64,000 nt of DNA from Paraburkholderia sp. BL21I4N1 (lineage in GTDB: Bacteria > Pseudomonadota > Gammaproteobacteria > Burkholderiales > Burkholderiaceae), in NCBI RefSeq assembly GCF_002973525.1, contig NZ_PVEN01000002.1, positions 663,793-727,792 on the forward strand. Reading direction: 5' to 3'. Made by a program: the position numbers and the translations under genes. The notes under the pieces were generated by a model, which saw only the letters and a program-made list of their open reading frames with translations, did not search any database and was not told the DNA's origin. Of this stretch, positions 24,003-33,038 are shown piece by piece (positions within the stretch are counted from its first letter, which is position 1; each line of letters begins with the position of its first letter).

Positions 24003-24812
24003 TCAGGCCGTAGCCGCAACCACCGGCGGCCGCGCGGGCGTGCCGGCGGAAACGGTCAGCACGTCGTAGCCGGATTCCGTGACGAGCACGGTGTGTTCCC
24101 ACTGCGCCGACAGGCTGCGGTCTTTGGTCTTGACGGTCCACTGGTCGGGCATGGTGCGGATATCGCGACGGCCGGCGTTGATCATCGGCTCGATCGTGAA
24201 GATCATGCCAGCCTGCAGTTCGAGCCCGGTGCCCGGACGGCCGTAATGCAGAATCTGCGGATCTTCGTGGAAAACCGTGCCGATCCCGTGGCCGCAATAT
24301 TCGCGCACCACGCTGTAGCCTTGCGCTTCGGCGTGCTTCTGGATCGCATAGCCGATGTCGCCGAGATGCGCGCCGGGGCGCACTTGGTCGATGCCGAGCC
24401 ACATGCATTCGAAGGTGGTCTGAACCAGCCGTTTGGCCATGATCGAACCTTCGCCGACGATGAACATGCGGCTCGTGTCGCCAAAATAGCCTTCTTTGAT
24501 AACGGTGACGTCGATATTCAGCGCGTCGCCGTTCTTCAGCGTTTTTTCGCCGGGAATGCCATGGCAGATCACGTCGTTGACGGAAATGCAGGTCGCTTTC
24601 GGGTAGGGCGGGTAGCCGGGCGGCTGATAATTCAGCGGCGCGGGCACGGTGCCCTGTTCCTTCAGCATGTATTCGTGGCAGAGGCGGTCGAGTTCGCCGG
24701 TCGTGATGCCGGCGGCAACGAACGGCGTGATGTAGTCGAGCACTTCGCTCGCCAGTTTGCAGGCGACGCGCATTTGCGCGATATCGTGTTCGTTTTTGAG
24801 CGTAATAGCCAT
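24003..24812 (-). CDS. map: methionine aminopeptidase, type I
   Basis: Map removes the initiator methionine from nascent proteins. The 269-residue type Ia enzyme keeps the five metal ligands: Asp101, Asp112 ('FGDTSRMF'), His175 ('GHGIG'), Glu208 ('TIEPM') and Glu239 ('EHTVLV'), plus His84. A 20-residue Ala/Pro/Val C-terminal tail goes beyond the catalytic core. It is divergent from rpsB, an arrangement conserved across many proteobacteria, and heads the map-glnD-rluB unit. Confidence 0.96.
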   Translation of the reverse strand: MAITLKNEHDIAQMRVACKLASEVLDYITPFVAAGITTGELDRLCHEYMLKEQGTVPAPLNYQPPGYPPYPKATCISVNDVICHGIPGEKTLKNGDALNIDVTVIKEGYFGDTSRMFIVGEGSIMAKRLVQTTFECMWLGIDQVRPGAHLGDIGYAIQKHAEAQGYSVVREYCGHGIGTVFHEDPQILHYGRPGTGLELQAGMIFTIEPMINAGRRDIRTMPDQWTVKTKDRSLSAQWEHTVLVTESGYDVLTVSAGTPARPPVVAATA

Positions 24813-24981
24813 GAGTCGGGCCTGAATTGCGATTTATCGTGAGATTATCGCACCATATCCCGGCTGCCGCAGGGTTTTGCGGCCCTGGCGCGCCGCCGGG
24901 CCGCTGGCCCGGCGTCAATGAAGATTCAACACGCGCCCGCAGGTGCAACCCGGCAATGGCTGGCAGGAGCTACCGTGCGGG

Positions 24982-25011
24982 TTGAGTGATGCAATAGTCG
25001 CGTGCTATAAT
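24982..25011 (+). promoter_or_regulatory. sigma-70-type promoter for rpsB-tsf
   Basis: TTGAGT (24982-24987) and a perfect TATAAT (25006-25011) are separated by 18 bp. Predicted transcription start is near 25018, leaving a leader of about 240 nt before rpsB. Confidence 0.75.
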
Positions 25012-25017
25012 CTTTGG

Positions 25018-25258
25018 CTAAGTCGCTCTCTGTCTTGGTTTTATTGTCCGGTATCAGTTCAAGTCGGGCTGAAATGGTCAAAAAGACGGCGGGAGCAGCT
25101 TCCCACGGCGTTCGTTGCCTGTGTCGTGGGGTTGAGTAGTGTAAGGCGGCAGACTCGCAAGCCGGCGCACCCAGGGTGTCCGTCGCGTTACGCCAAATTG
25201 AAGGCGAGCGCGGCCGATACGGCAGCCGGCTTAAGACCCAACCCTCGCGGAGATTTTC
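25018..25258 (+). promoter_or_regulatory. long structured leader of rpsB, candidate S2 autoregulatory element
   Basis: No gene lies here. The leader is GC-rich and contains the complementary blocks AAGCCGGC (25159-25166) and GCCGGCTT (25225-25232), which could close a multi-helix domain ending about 25 nt before the rpsB start. In many proteobacteria protein S2 represses rpsB-tsf through its leader; whether this sequence matches that motif needs a covariance-model search. Confidence 0.45.
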
Positions 25259-26011
25259 ATGGCAGTTACCATGCGTCAAATGCTGGAAGCCGGTGTCCAC
25301 TTCGGTCACCAAACGCGCTTCTGGAACCCGAAGATGGCTCCCTTCATTTTCGGTCATCGCAACAAGATTCACATCATCAACCTCGAAAAGACGCTGCCGA
25401 TGTACAACGACGCGCTGAAGTACGCGCGTCAACTGGCAGCGAATCGCGGCACGATCCTGTTCGTCGGCACGAAGCGTCAATCGCGCGACACGATCGCTGA
25501 AGAAGCGCAACGCGCAGGTATGCCGTTCGTCAACGCACGCTGGCTCGGCGGCATGCTGACCAACTTCAAGACGCTGAAGGTTTCGATCAAGCGCCTGAAA
25601 GACATGGAAGCAGCGCTGGAAGCCGGCGAAACCGAACGCATGAGCAAGAAAGAAGCTCTGCTGTTCGAACGCGAAATGGCTAAGCTGGTCAAGTCGATCG
25701 GCGGCGTGAAGGACATGGGCGGCATTCCGGACGCGATCTTCGTGGTCGACGTCGGCTACCACAAGATTGCCGTGACCGAAGCTAACAAGCTCGGCATTCC
25801 GGTTATCGCCGTGGTCGACACGAACCACTCGCCGGAAGGCATCGACTACGTGATCCCGGGTAACGACGACGCTTCGAAGGCTGTCGCTCTGTACACGGCT
25901 GGCGTGGCTGACGCGATCCTCGAAGGCCGTGCCAACGCGGTCAACGAAGTGGTGCAAGCTGCACGTGGCGGCGACGGCGACGAGTTCGTCGAGGTCAACG
26001 CGGAAGCGTAA
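25259..26011 (+). CDS. rpsB: 30S ribosomal protein S2
   Basis: S2 bridges the head and body of the 30S subunit and recruits S1. The 250-residue sequence is unmistakable from its start ([20 protein letters not shown]) through '[12 protein letters not shown]' and '[26 protein letters not shown]'. GGAGA lies just upstream. It is first gene of the rpsB-tsf unit, with an intrinsic terminator between it and tsf. Codon choice is more biased than in neighbours, as expected for high expression. Confidence 0.98.
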   Translation: MAVTMRQMLEAGVHFGHQTRFWNPKMAPFIFGHRNKIHIINLEKTLPMYNDALKYARQLAANRGTILFVGTKRQSRDTIAEEAQRAGMPFVNARWLGGMLTNFKTLKVSIKRLKDMEAALEAGETERMSKKEALLFEREMAKLVKSIGGVKDMGGIPDAIFVVDVGYHKIAVTEANKLGIPVIAVVDTNHSPEGIDYVIPGNDDASKAVALYTAGVADAILEGRANAVNEVVQAARGGDGDEFVEVNAEA

Positions 26012-26029
26012 AGCTGCCCCGTGTCCGGC

Positions 26030-26063
26030 AAAAAAGGGGGCTTTCTACAGGCCCCCTTTTTTT
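26030..26063 (+). terminator. intrinsic terminator between rpsB and tsf
   Basis: An A-run, a G5C / GC5 stem with a nine-base loop, and a T7 tract lie 18 bp after the rpsB stop. It probably permits partial readthrough, so that tsf is made at a lower level than rpsB. Confidence 0.88.
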
Positions 26064-26217
26064 AAGCCGCGACAGATGTAGTAGGGCGCCGCAAACAGCG
26101 CCCGAGCAGTGCCGAAGTGTGGTTGCGTAAAAAAGTACGTGAAACGCTGAAACGAATTCTTGCCGCCGGCATCGAAGTCCGGGCGGCGTGTGACAGACGG
26201 AACTCAAGGAGCAAATG

Positions 26218-27099
26218 ATGGCGGCAATTACCGCAAGCATGGTTGCAGAACTGCGCGCAAAGACCGACGCGCCGATGATGGAATGCAAGAAAGCGCTGAC
26301 GGAAGCCGACGGCGACATGGCGCGCGCTGAAGAGCTGCTGCGTGTGAAGCTGGGCAACAAGGCGAGCAAGGCTGCATCGCGCGTTACGGCTGAAGGCGTG
26401 GTTGCTTCGTTCATCGGCGGCAACGCGGGTTCGCTGGTCGAATTGAACTGCGAAACCGACTTCGTTTCGAAGAACGACGACTTCCTGGCTTTCTCGAAGA
26501 CGGTCGCGGAACTGATCGCCACGCAAAACCCGGCTGACGTCGCCGCACTGGGCGCGCTGCCGCTGGAAGGCTCGACGGTCGACGCGGTGCGTCTGGCGCT
26601 GGTCGGCAAGATCGGTGAAAACCTGTCGATCCGCCGCTTCGTGCGCTTCGACACGGCAAACAAGCTGGCAGCGTACCTGCACGGCACGCGTATCGGCGTG
26701 CTGGTCGAGTACACCGGCGCAGACGAGCAGATCGGCAAAGACGTGGCAATGCACATCGCCGCAATGAAGCCGGTGTCGCTGTCGTCGGACGACGTGCCGG
26801 CGGACCTGATCGCCAAGGAACGCAGCATTGCTGAACAGAAGGCCGCCGAATCGGGCAAGCCGGCTGAAATCGTCGCCAAGATGGTCGACGGCAGCGTGCA
26901 GAAGTACCTGAAGGAAGTGTCGCTGCTGAACCAGACGTTCGTTAAGAACGACAAGCAGACGATCGAACAGATGCTGAAGGCGGGCAACTCGAGCGTGCAG
27001 AAGTTCGCGCTGTTCGTGGTCGGCGAAGGCATCGAGAAGAAGCAGGACGACTTCGCGGCTGAAGTGGCTGCTCAGGTCGCTGCTGCAAAGCAACAATAA
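26218..27099 (+). CDS. tsf: elongation factor Ts
   Basis: EF-Ts is the GDP/GTP exchange factor of EF-Tu. The 293-residue product has the N-terminal UBA-like domain ([16 protein letters not shown]) and the '[12 protein letters not shown]' segment that contacts EF-Tu. Two ATGs are adjacent (26215 and 26218). The AAGGAG at 26206-26211 is three bases from the first and six from the second, so the second is chosen. It continues the rpsB transcription unit past the intervening terminator. Confidence 0.97.
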   Translation: MAAITASMVAELRAKTDAPMMECKKALTEADGDMARAEELLRVKLGNKASKAASRVTAEGVVASFIGGNAGSLVELNCETDFVSKNDDFLAFSKTVAELIATQNPADVAALGALPLEGSTVDAVRLALVGKIGENLSIRRFVRFDTANKLAAYLHGTRIGVLVEYTGADEQIGKDVAMHIAAMKPVSLSSDDVPADLIAKERSIAEQKAAESGKPAEIVAKMVDGSVQKYLKEVSLLNQTFVKNDKQTIEQMLKAGNSSVQKFALFVVGEGIEKKQDDFAAEVAAQVAAAKQQ

Positions 27100-27319
27100 G
27101 CTTGGTTCAAGCCTCAGCTAGTACCGTTGGACCCGCGGCGGAGCAAGACTTTGCCGCGGTCGGCAGCGCCGCAAGGCTGCGGGCGGGTTGACCCTCGCCA
27201 CGCAGCCGCCGCTGGCGGACCCTAGGGTTCGTCAATTTGGCGGTGCTTGCCCGAATCAGCATTTCACCCCTACATTAGTCCCTTGTTGTTGCCCTGTTCT
27301 GCGCGATCTGGATACCCCT
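27100..27319 (+). promoter_or_regulatory. tsf-pyrH intergenic region with a hairpin
   Basis: The 220 bp hold no gene. The complementary blocks GACCCGCGGC (27130-27139) and GCCGCGGTC (27153-27161) form a hairpin without a T-run, so it could be mRNA structure or a weak terminator. The pyrH promoter may lie here; no clear -35/-10 pair was seen. Confidence 0.35.
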
Positions 27320-28033
27320 ATGCCCACTGCCTATAAACGCGTCCTGCTCAAACTCTCCGGTGAAGCTCTGATGGGCGACGATGCCTTCGGCATCAACCGC
27401 GCGACCATCGAAAGAATGGTGGCGGACGTGGCCGAAGTGGTCCGTCTCGGAACGCAGATGGCCGTGGTCATTGGCGGTGGCAATATTTTCCGCGGCGTCG
27501 CGGGCGGCGCGGCTGGTATGGACCGCGCCACGGCCGACTACATGGGCATGCTGGCCACCATGATGAACGCGCTCGCGCTGCAGGACGCCATGCGTCACGC
27601 CGGCATCGAGGCACGCGTGCAATCGGCGCTGCGCATGGACCAGGTGGTCGAGCCGTACATCCGCCCCCGCGCGATTCGCCAGCTCGAGGAAGGCAAAGTC
27701 GTGATTTTCGCGGCCGGCACCGGCAACCCGTTCTTCACGACCGACACCGCCGCCGCGCTGCGTGGCGCGGAAGTCGGCGCGGAAGTGGTGCTGAAAGCCA
27801 CCAAGGTGGACGGCGTTTATTCGGCCGACCCCAAGAAAGACCCGAGCGCGACGCGTTACACCACGATCAGCTTCGACGAAGCCATCGGCCGCAATCTGCA
27901 GGTCATGGACGCGACCGCGTTCGCGCTGTGCCGCGACCAGAAGCTGCCGATCCGGGTGTTTTCGATCGTCAAGCCGGGCGCGCTCAAGCGCATCGTTCAA
28001 GGCGAGGACGAGGGCACCCTCGTCCACGTGTAA
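27320..28033 (+). CDS. pyrH: UMP kinase
   Basis: PyrH phosphorylates UMP to UDP, supplying pyrimidine nucleotides and UDP-sugars for the envelope. The 237-residue protein belongs to the amino-acid-kinase fold, with '[11 protein letters not shown]' near the N-terminus, '[10 protein letters not shown]', and '[17 protein letters not shown]'. An in-frame extension of 44 codons upstream is discarded because homology starts at [10 protein letters not shown]. It is followed by frr at 98 bp, the universal order. Confidence 0.97.
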   Translation: MPTAYKRVLLKLSGEALMGDDAFGINRATIERMVADVAEVVRLGTQMAVVIGGGNIFRGVAGGAAGMDRATADYMGMLATMMNALALQDAMRHAGIEARVQSALRMDQVVEPYIRPRAIRQLEEGKVVIFAAGTGNPFFTTDTAAALRGAEVGAEVVLKATKVDGVYSADPKKDPSATRYTTISFDEAIGRNLQVMDATAFALCRDQKLPIRVFSIVKPGALKRIVQGEDEGTLVHV

Positions 28034-28131
28034 ACTCTCGTTCACATAACGTGGGCTTTAACGCGAGCCCAGGTCGCCGCCTCGCGCGCGCCGGCCGGCT
28101 CGCACCGTTTTGAAGGTTCGGAGGTTTAAAA

Positions 28132-28692
28132 ATGTCTGTGGCTGATATCAGGAAGGGCGCTGAACAAAAAATGCAGCGTTCCATCGACGCGTTCAAGAAC
28201 GACCTGTCGAAGATCCGCACGGGCCGTGCGCACACGGGCCTGCTCGATCATATCCAGTGCGATTACTACGGTTCGCCGGTGCCGATCTCGCAGGTCGCGA
28301 ACCTGACGTTGATCGACGCGCGCACGATCGGCGTGCAGCCGTGGGAAAAGAAGATGGTCCAGGTCGTCGAAAAGGCGATCCGCGAGTCGGACCTCGGTCT
28401 GAACCCGGCCACCCAGGGCGATGTGATCCGCGTACCGATGCCCGCGCTGACCGAAGAACGCCGCCGCGAACTGACCAAAGTCGTCAAGAGCGAAGCGGAA
28501 ACGGCCAAGGTTGCCGTGCGCAATCTGCGCCGCGACGCCAACGAGCAACTCAAGAAGCTCGTGAAAGACAAGGAAATTTCGGAAGACGACGAGCGTCGCG
28601 CTGGTGACGACGTTCAGAAGCTGACGGACAAGTTCGTCACCGAAATCGACAAGATCGTCGTGACGAAAGAAGCCGAGATCATGACGGTGTAA
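28132..28692 (+). CDS. frr: ribosome recycling factor
   Basis: RRF splits post-termination ribosomes together with EF-G. Its 186 residues match the standard length. The three-helix-bundle signatures '[15 protein letters not shown]' and '[26 protein letters not shown]' are intact. GGAGG lies about eight bases before the ATG. It sits between pyrH and uppS. Confidence 0.97.
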   Translation: MSVADIRKGAEQKMQRSIDAFKNDLSKIRTGRAHTGLLDHIQCDYYGSPVPISQVANLTLIDARTIGVQPWEKKMVQVVEKAIRESDLGLNPATQGDVIRVPMPALTEERRRELTKVVKSEAETAKVAVRNLRRDANEQLKKLVKDKEISEDDERRAGDDVQKLTDKFVTEIDKIVVTKEAEIMTV

Positions 28693-28755
28693 GCCTTAGG
28701 GCTCAGCACTTTCACGGTTTCCACTTCTTTATCTGCAGTTATTGTCCCGACGGCC

Positions 28756-29538
28756 ATGACCTATACCAGCTCAACCGTGCGCGTGCCTGATGTCGCCGCG
28801 GTGCCGCGACATATCGCGATCATCATGGACGGCAACGGCCGTTGGGCCACCCAGCGGCGTCTGCCGCGCGTGGCGGGCCATACGCGCGGCGTCGACGCGG
28901 TGCGCGCGGCCGTCGAGGCCTGCGCGCGTCAGGGCGTCGAATATCTGACGCTGTTCGCGTTCAGCTCGGAAAACTGGCGCCGCCCGAACGACGAAGTGTC
29001 GTTCCTGATGCGCCTGTTCGTCACCGCACTGGAGCGGGAAATCGGCAAGCTGCACGCGAACGGCATCCGTTTGCGGGTGGTCGGCGATCTGTCCCGCTTC
29101 GATACGCGCATCCGCGACCTGATCAAGCGCGCGGAAAGCAAAACCGCGCGCAATACCCGTCTGACCTTGACCATCGCCGCCAATTACGGCGGCCGCTGGG
29201 ACATCATGCAGGCCGCCCGCAAGCTCGCCGAACAATCGGCGTTGGCGGGCAAGGCGGTCGAGGTCAACGAAGATTCGTTCGCCGAGCACCTGTCCATGGC
29301 TTACGCGCCGGAGCCGGACCTGTTCATCCGCACCGGCGGCGAGCGCCGTGTCAGCAACTTCCTGCTGTGGCAGCTCGCGTACACCGAGTTCTACTTCACC
29401 GACACGTTCTGGCCGGATTTCGACGCCGACGCGCTCGGCCACGCCATCGCTTCGTACGCGGAGCGCGAGCGCCGTTTCGGGCGCACCAGTGCTCAACTCG
29501 AGCCGCAATCGCAAAACGTCGATTCGCTTCCATGCTAA
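28756..29538 (+). CDS. uppS: isoprenyl (undecaprenyl) diphosphate synthase
   Basis: UppS elongates farnesyl diphosphate with IPP in the cis configuration to make the C55 lipid carrier for peptidoglycan and O-antigen. The 260-residue protein has the catalytic Asp in '[10 protein letters not shown]' (Asp25), 'GHTRGVDAV', '[11 protein letters not shown]' and '[19 protein letters not shown]'. Its end overlaps cdsA by 7 bp. The cluster also contains dxr, which makes the precursor of IPP. Confidence 0.96.
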   Translation: MTYTSSTVRVPDVAAVPRHIAIIMDGNGRWATQRRLPRVAGHTRGVDAVRAAVEACARQGVEYLTLFAFSSENWRRPNDEVSFLMRLFVTALEREIGKLHANGIRLRVVGDLSRFDTRIRDLIKRAESKTARNTRLTLTIAANYGGRWDIMQAARKLAEQSALAGKAVEVNEDSFAEHLSMAYAPEPDLFIRTGGERRVSNFLLWQLAYTEFYFTDTFWPDFDADALGHAIASYAERERRFGRTSAQLEPQSQNVDSLPC

Positions 29539-30353
29539 AAACCCGTGTCATCACGGCGATCATCCTGCTGGCAGTGTTCCTGCCGGTCACGTTGTTCGCG
29601 CCGGTGGGCGCGTTCGGCGCGCTGATCGCTTTCGTCGTCGTGTTCGCTGCGTGGGAATGGGCGCGTCTGCTCAAGCTGGGCGGCGCCGGTCCGGTCGTCT
29701 ATGCGCTGGTGGCCGCGGTCGCGTTAGTCGCGAGCACGCGGCTCGGCACCGGCATTGCCGAGGCCCGTTCGCTGTTCAAGGCGGCGGCAATCTTCTGGGT
29801 GGTCGCCGGTCCGTTCGTGCTGCTGCGCAAGCCCACGCTCGCTCAGGGCGCGTGGCGTAACTTTCTGTTTCTTGCCGGCATTGTGGTATTCGTCGCGTGC
29901 TGGCATGCTCTCGTCGCTGCACGCATGCAGGGCGTGCCGTTCGTCCTGTCGCTGCTGCTCCTGGTGTGGCTGGCCGATATCGGCGCATACTTCTCCGGAA
30001 AAGCGTTCGGCAAACACAAGCTGGCGCCTGCCATCAGCCCGGGTAAAACCTGGGAGGGCGCGATCGGCGGCTGGTTGGTCGTGATGCTCGTCGCGGCGGC
30101 GGCGGTCTTTTTGCACGCGTTCGAGCCGACCCTGTATTCTTCGCTGCTGGCGCAATGGGGCGCCGTGCGCACACTGCTCGCACTGACCTTGCTGGTGGCA
30201 TTCAGCGTGGTGGGCGACCTGTTCGAATCGATGATGAAACGCCAGGCCGGCGTCAAGGATTCAAGCGGCCTGTTGCCGGGGCACGGCGGCGTGCTCGATC
30301 GCATCGACGCCTTATTGCCGGTGCTGCCGCTTGCCATGCTGCTGCTCGGCTAG
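29532..30353 (+). CDS. cdsA: phosphatidate cytidylyltransferase (CDP-diglyceride synthase)
   Basis: CdsA makes CDP-diacylglycerol, the precursor of all phospholipids. The 273-residue protein has about eight membrane helices and the family signature '[18 protein letters not shown]' followed by 'DRIDAL' near the C-terminus, with '[12 protein letters not shown]' before it. The ATG ([10 protein letters not shown]) overlaps the uppS end by 7 bp, so translation is probably coupled. A much longer open frame upstream is a shadow of uppS. Confidence 0.95.
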   Translation: MLKTRVITAIILLAVFLPVTLFAPVGAFGALIAFVVVFAAWEWARLLKLGGAGPVVYALVAAVALVASTRLGTGIAEARSLFKAAAIFWVVAGPFVLLRKPTLAQGAWRNFLFLAGIVVFVACWHALVAARMQGVPFVLSLLLLVWLADIGAYFSGKAFGKHKLAPAISPGKTWEGAIGGWLVVMLVAAAAVFLHAFEPTLYSSLLAQWGAVRTLLALTLLVAFSVVGDLFESMMKRQAGVKDSSGLLPGHGGVLDRIDALLPVLPLAMLLLG

Positions 30354-30363
30354 AGAAAGAGAT

Positions 30364-31569
30364 ATGCAAAAACGTCTGACATTGCTCGGTTCCACGGGCT
30401 CGATTGGAGACAGCACGCTCGACGTCGTCGCGCGTCATCCCGAGCGCTTTTCGGTCTACGCGCTCACCGCGCATCGCAACGGCGACAAGCTCGTCGCGCA
30501 ATGCCTGCGCTTTGCGCCGGAAATCGCTGTCGTCGGCGACGCCGACACGGCCGCGCAAGTCGCGGCGAAGCTGCGCGAAGCGGGCAGCAAGACCGAGGTT
30601 ACGTATGGACCGCAAGCGCTCGTCGACGTGTCGAAAAGCGACGCTTGCGACACTGTGGTCGCGGCCATCGTCGGCGCCGCCGGCCTTGCGCCCACGCTCG
30701 CTGCGGCGCGCGCCGGCAAACGCATCCTGCTCGCCAACAAGGAAGCGCTGGTCATGTCCGGTGCGATCTTCATGGACGCGGTGCGCGACCATGGCGCCGT
30801 GCTGCTGCCGGTCGACAGCGAACACAACGCGATTTTCCAATGCCTGCCGCGCGAAGCGGCGCAGCACGGCGGCGTGTCCAAAATCATTCTGACCGCGTCG
30901 GGTGGCCCGTTCCGTACCCGCGAACCGGCCACGCTCGTCGACGTCACGCCTGACGAAGCCTGCAAGCATCCGAACTGGGTGATGGGCCGCAAGATCTCGG
31001 TCGACTCCGCCACGATGATGAACAAGGGCCTCGAGGTGATCGAGGCTCATTGGCTGTTCGGTCTGCCGGGCGAGCGCATCGAGGTGCTGATTCATCCGCA
31101 GAGCGTGATTCATTCGATGGTCTCGTACGCCGACGGCTCGGTGCTCGCGCAACTCGGCAATCCGGATATGCGTACGCCGATCGCCCATGCGCTGGCATTT
31201 CCGGATCGTATCGATTCCGGCGTCGGGCAACTCGACCTGCTGCAGGTCGCGTCGCTGGCGTTCGAAAAGCCGGACTACACGCGCTTTCCGTGCCTCGCGC
31301 TCGCCATGAAGGCGCTGGCCGAAGGTGGTCTGGCCAGTGCCGCGCTGAACGCCGCGAACGAAGTCGCGGTGGAAGCCTTCCTGCAGCGCCAGATCGGTTT
31401 CATGGCGATTGCCCAGGTGGTCGACTCGGTGCTGAACGCGTTGCCGAACGGCAGCGCCCATGCGCTCGACGACGTGATCGAAGCGGATGCCGCCGCGCGT
31501 CGCGCCGCGGCCGAATTCATCGCGCGTCTGCCCGACAACGCCCGTCGCACGGAACGCGCCGTCCAGTGA
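30364..31569 (+). CDS. dxr: 1-deoxy-D-xylulose 5-phosphate reductoisomerase
   Basis: Dxr (IspC) commits DXP to the MEP isoprenoid pathway. The 401-residue enzyme has the NADPH fold ([13 protein letters not shown], about 6-18), the metal-binding '[11 protein letters not shown]', the flexible-loop/active-site segment '[31 protein letters not shown]', and a C-terminal helical domain. The ATG at 30364 is 10 bp after the cdsA stop with AGAGA before it. It is followed closely by rseP. Confidence 0.96.
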   Translation: MQKRLTLLGSTGSIGDSTLDVVARHPERFSVYALTAHRNGDKLVAQCLRFAPEIAVVGDADTAAQVAAKLREAGSKTEVTYGPQALVDVSKSDACDTVVAAIVGAAGLAPTLAAARAGKRILLANKEALVMSGAIFMDAVRDHGAVLLPVDSEHNAIFQCLPREAAQHGGVSKIILTASGGPFRTREPATLVDVTPDEACKHPNWVMGRKISVDSATMMNKGLEVIEAHWLFGLPGERIEVLIHPQSVIHSMVSYADGSVLAQLGNPDMRTPIAHALAFPDRIDSGVGQLDLLQVASLAFEKPDYTRFPCLALAMKALAEGGLASAALNAANEVAVEAFLQRQIGFMAIAQVVDSVLNALPNGSAHALDDVIEADAAARRAAAEFIARLPDNARRTERAVQ

Positions 31570-31576
31570 GGCGCTT

Positions 31577-32971
31577 ATGAACCTGCTGATCGAACTGCTC
31601 GCCTTCGCGGTCGCGATTGGCGTACTCGTGGTCGTTCACGAGTACGGGCATTACAGCGTGGCACGTTTGTGCGGCGTCAGGGTGCTGCGCTTTTCGATCG
31701 GCTTCGGCAAGCCGCTGTTCCAGTGGGTGAGTCCGAAAACGGGCACCGAGTGGACCATTGCCGCGTTGCCGCTCGGCGGCTACGTGAAGATGCTCGACGA
31801 GCGCGAAACCAGCGGTGCGCCGATTCCCGCCGACTTGCTGCCGCAGGCGTTCAACCGCAAGTCGGTGTGGCGTCGTTTTGCGATCGTCGCGGCCGGCCCG
31901 ATCGCTAACTTCCTGCTGGCGATCGTATTGTTCGCGCTGGTGTTCGCCACCGGCGTGACAGAGCCGGCGGCCGTGGTCGCGGCGCCCGCGCCGAACACGC
32001 CGGCAGCCGTGGCCGGCTTCGACGGCGGCGAAACCATCGTCGCGGTGCGCACCGGAAATGCCGGCGAGTCCGAGCGGGTGCGTTCGTGGTCCGACCTGCG
32101 CTGGAAGCTGCTGGGCGCGGCATTCGATCACAAACGCGTGGTGTTGAGCGCGAAAGACGCGCATGGTACGTCCGATTTCCAGCTCGACCTGCGCGGTCTC
32201 AGCGAAAAAGATGTCGACGACGATTTCATGTCGCGCCTCGGCTTCGAACCGGGCGGCGGCAAGCTGACCGTGGCCGGCGTGCAGCCTGGCAGCGCCGCGC
32301 AAAAAGCCGGGCTTGCCGCGGGCGATCGCCTGCGCGCGGTCGACGGTATTCCGACCGATAACGCCACGGCCTTCATCGCTTATGTAAAATCGCACGCCGG
32401 TAAGCCGGTCACGCTGCAAGTGGAACGCGGCGGGCCAGCGGGGCAGACCGCAGGCAAGCTCGAAGCCATCAGCCTCGTGCCGCAGTCGCAGCGCGACGAC
32501 GCCACCGGCCAGCAGGTCGGCCGCATCGGCGCTGAGCTGGCGACCCAGGTGCCGTCCATCGACGTGCGCTACGGGCCCGTCGAGAGCCTGCAACTCGGTG
32601 CGCGTCGTACGTGGGATCTCGCGGTGTATTCGGTGCGAATGTTCGGTCGGATGATAGTTGGCGAGGCTTCGCTGAAAAATCTTTCCGGCCCGGTGACGAT
32701 CGCGGATTACGCAGGAAAGAGCGCACGTCTAGGTCCTTCTGCATTCCTGTCGTTCCTGGCCCTTGTCAGTATTAGCCTCGGTGTACTGAACCTGTTACCA
32801 ATTCCGGTATTGGACGGGGGTCATCTGTTATATTATTTGGTTGAAGCTGTAACCGGCAAAGTTGTCTCCGATCGCTGGCAACTCGTTTTTCAGAGGGCGG
32901 GTCTCGCCTGCATCGTCGCATTGTCGGCGATTGCGCTGTTCAACGATCTGGCTCGTTTAATCCATTTTTAA
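31577..32971 (+). CDS. rseP: RIP metalloprotease RseP
   Basis: This inner-membrane site-2 protease cuts RseA after DegS to release sigma-E, and clears remnant signal peptides. The 464-residue protein has the zinc motif HEYGH (21-25) in its first helix, a periplasmic PDZ pair (the clearest around 'KLTVAGVQPGSAAQKAGLAAGDRLRAVDGIP'), and the second active-site segment 'NLLPIPVLDGGHLLYY' (from Asn405). It starts 7 bp after the dxr stop and precedes bamA, whose misfolding signals feed the same stress pathway. Confidence 0.95.
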   Translation: MNLLIELLAFAVAIGVLVVVHEYGHYSVARLCGVRVLRFSIGFGKPLFQWVSPKTGTEWTIAALPLGGYVKMLDERETSGAPIPADLLPQAFNRKSVWRRFAIVAAGPIANFLLAIVLFALVFATGVTEPAAVVAAPAPNTPAAVAGFDGGETIVAVRTGNAGESERVRSWSDLRWKLLGAAFDHKRVVLSAKDAHGTSDFQLDLRGLSEKDVDDDFMSRLGFEPGGGKLTVAGVQPGSAAQKAGLAAGDRLRAVDGIPTDNATAFIAYVKSHAGKPVTLQVERGGPAGQTAGKLEAISLVPQSQRDDATGQQVGRIGAELATQVPSIDVRYGPVESLQLGARRTWDLAVYSVRMFGRMIVGEASLKNLSGPVTIADYAGKSARLGPSAFLSFLALVSISLGVLNLLPIPVLDGGHLLYYLVEAVTGKVVSDRWQLVFQRAGLACIVALSAIALFNDLARLIHF

Positions 32972-33038
32972 AGTGTCCGGCGGCGTTCACGATGGCGACC
33001 GTCTGACCTGATGCAGCTATACACACTGGGGAAGCACG

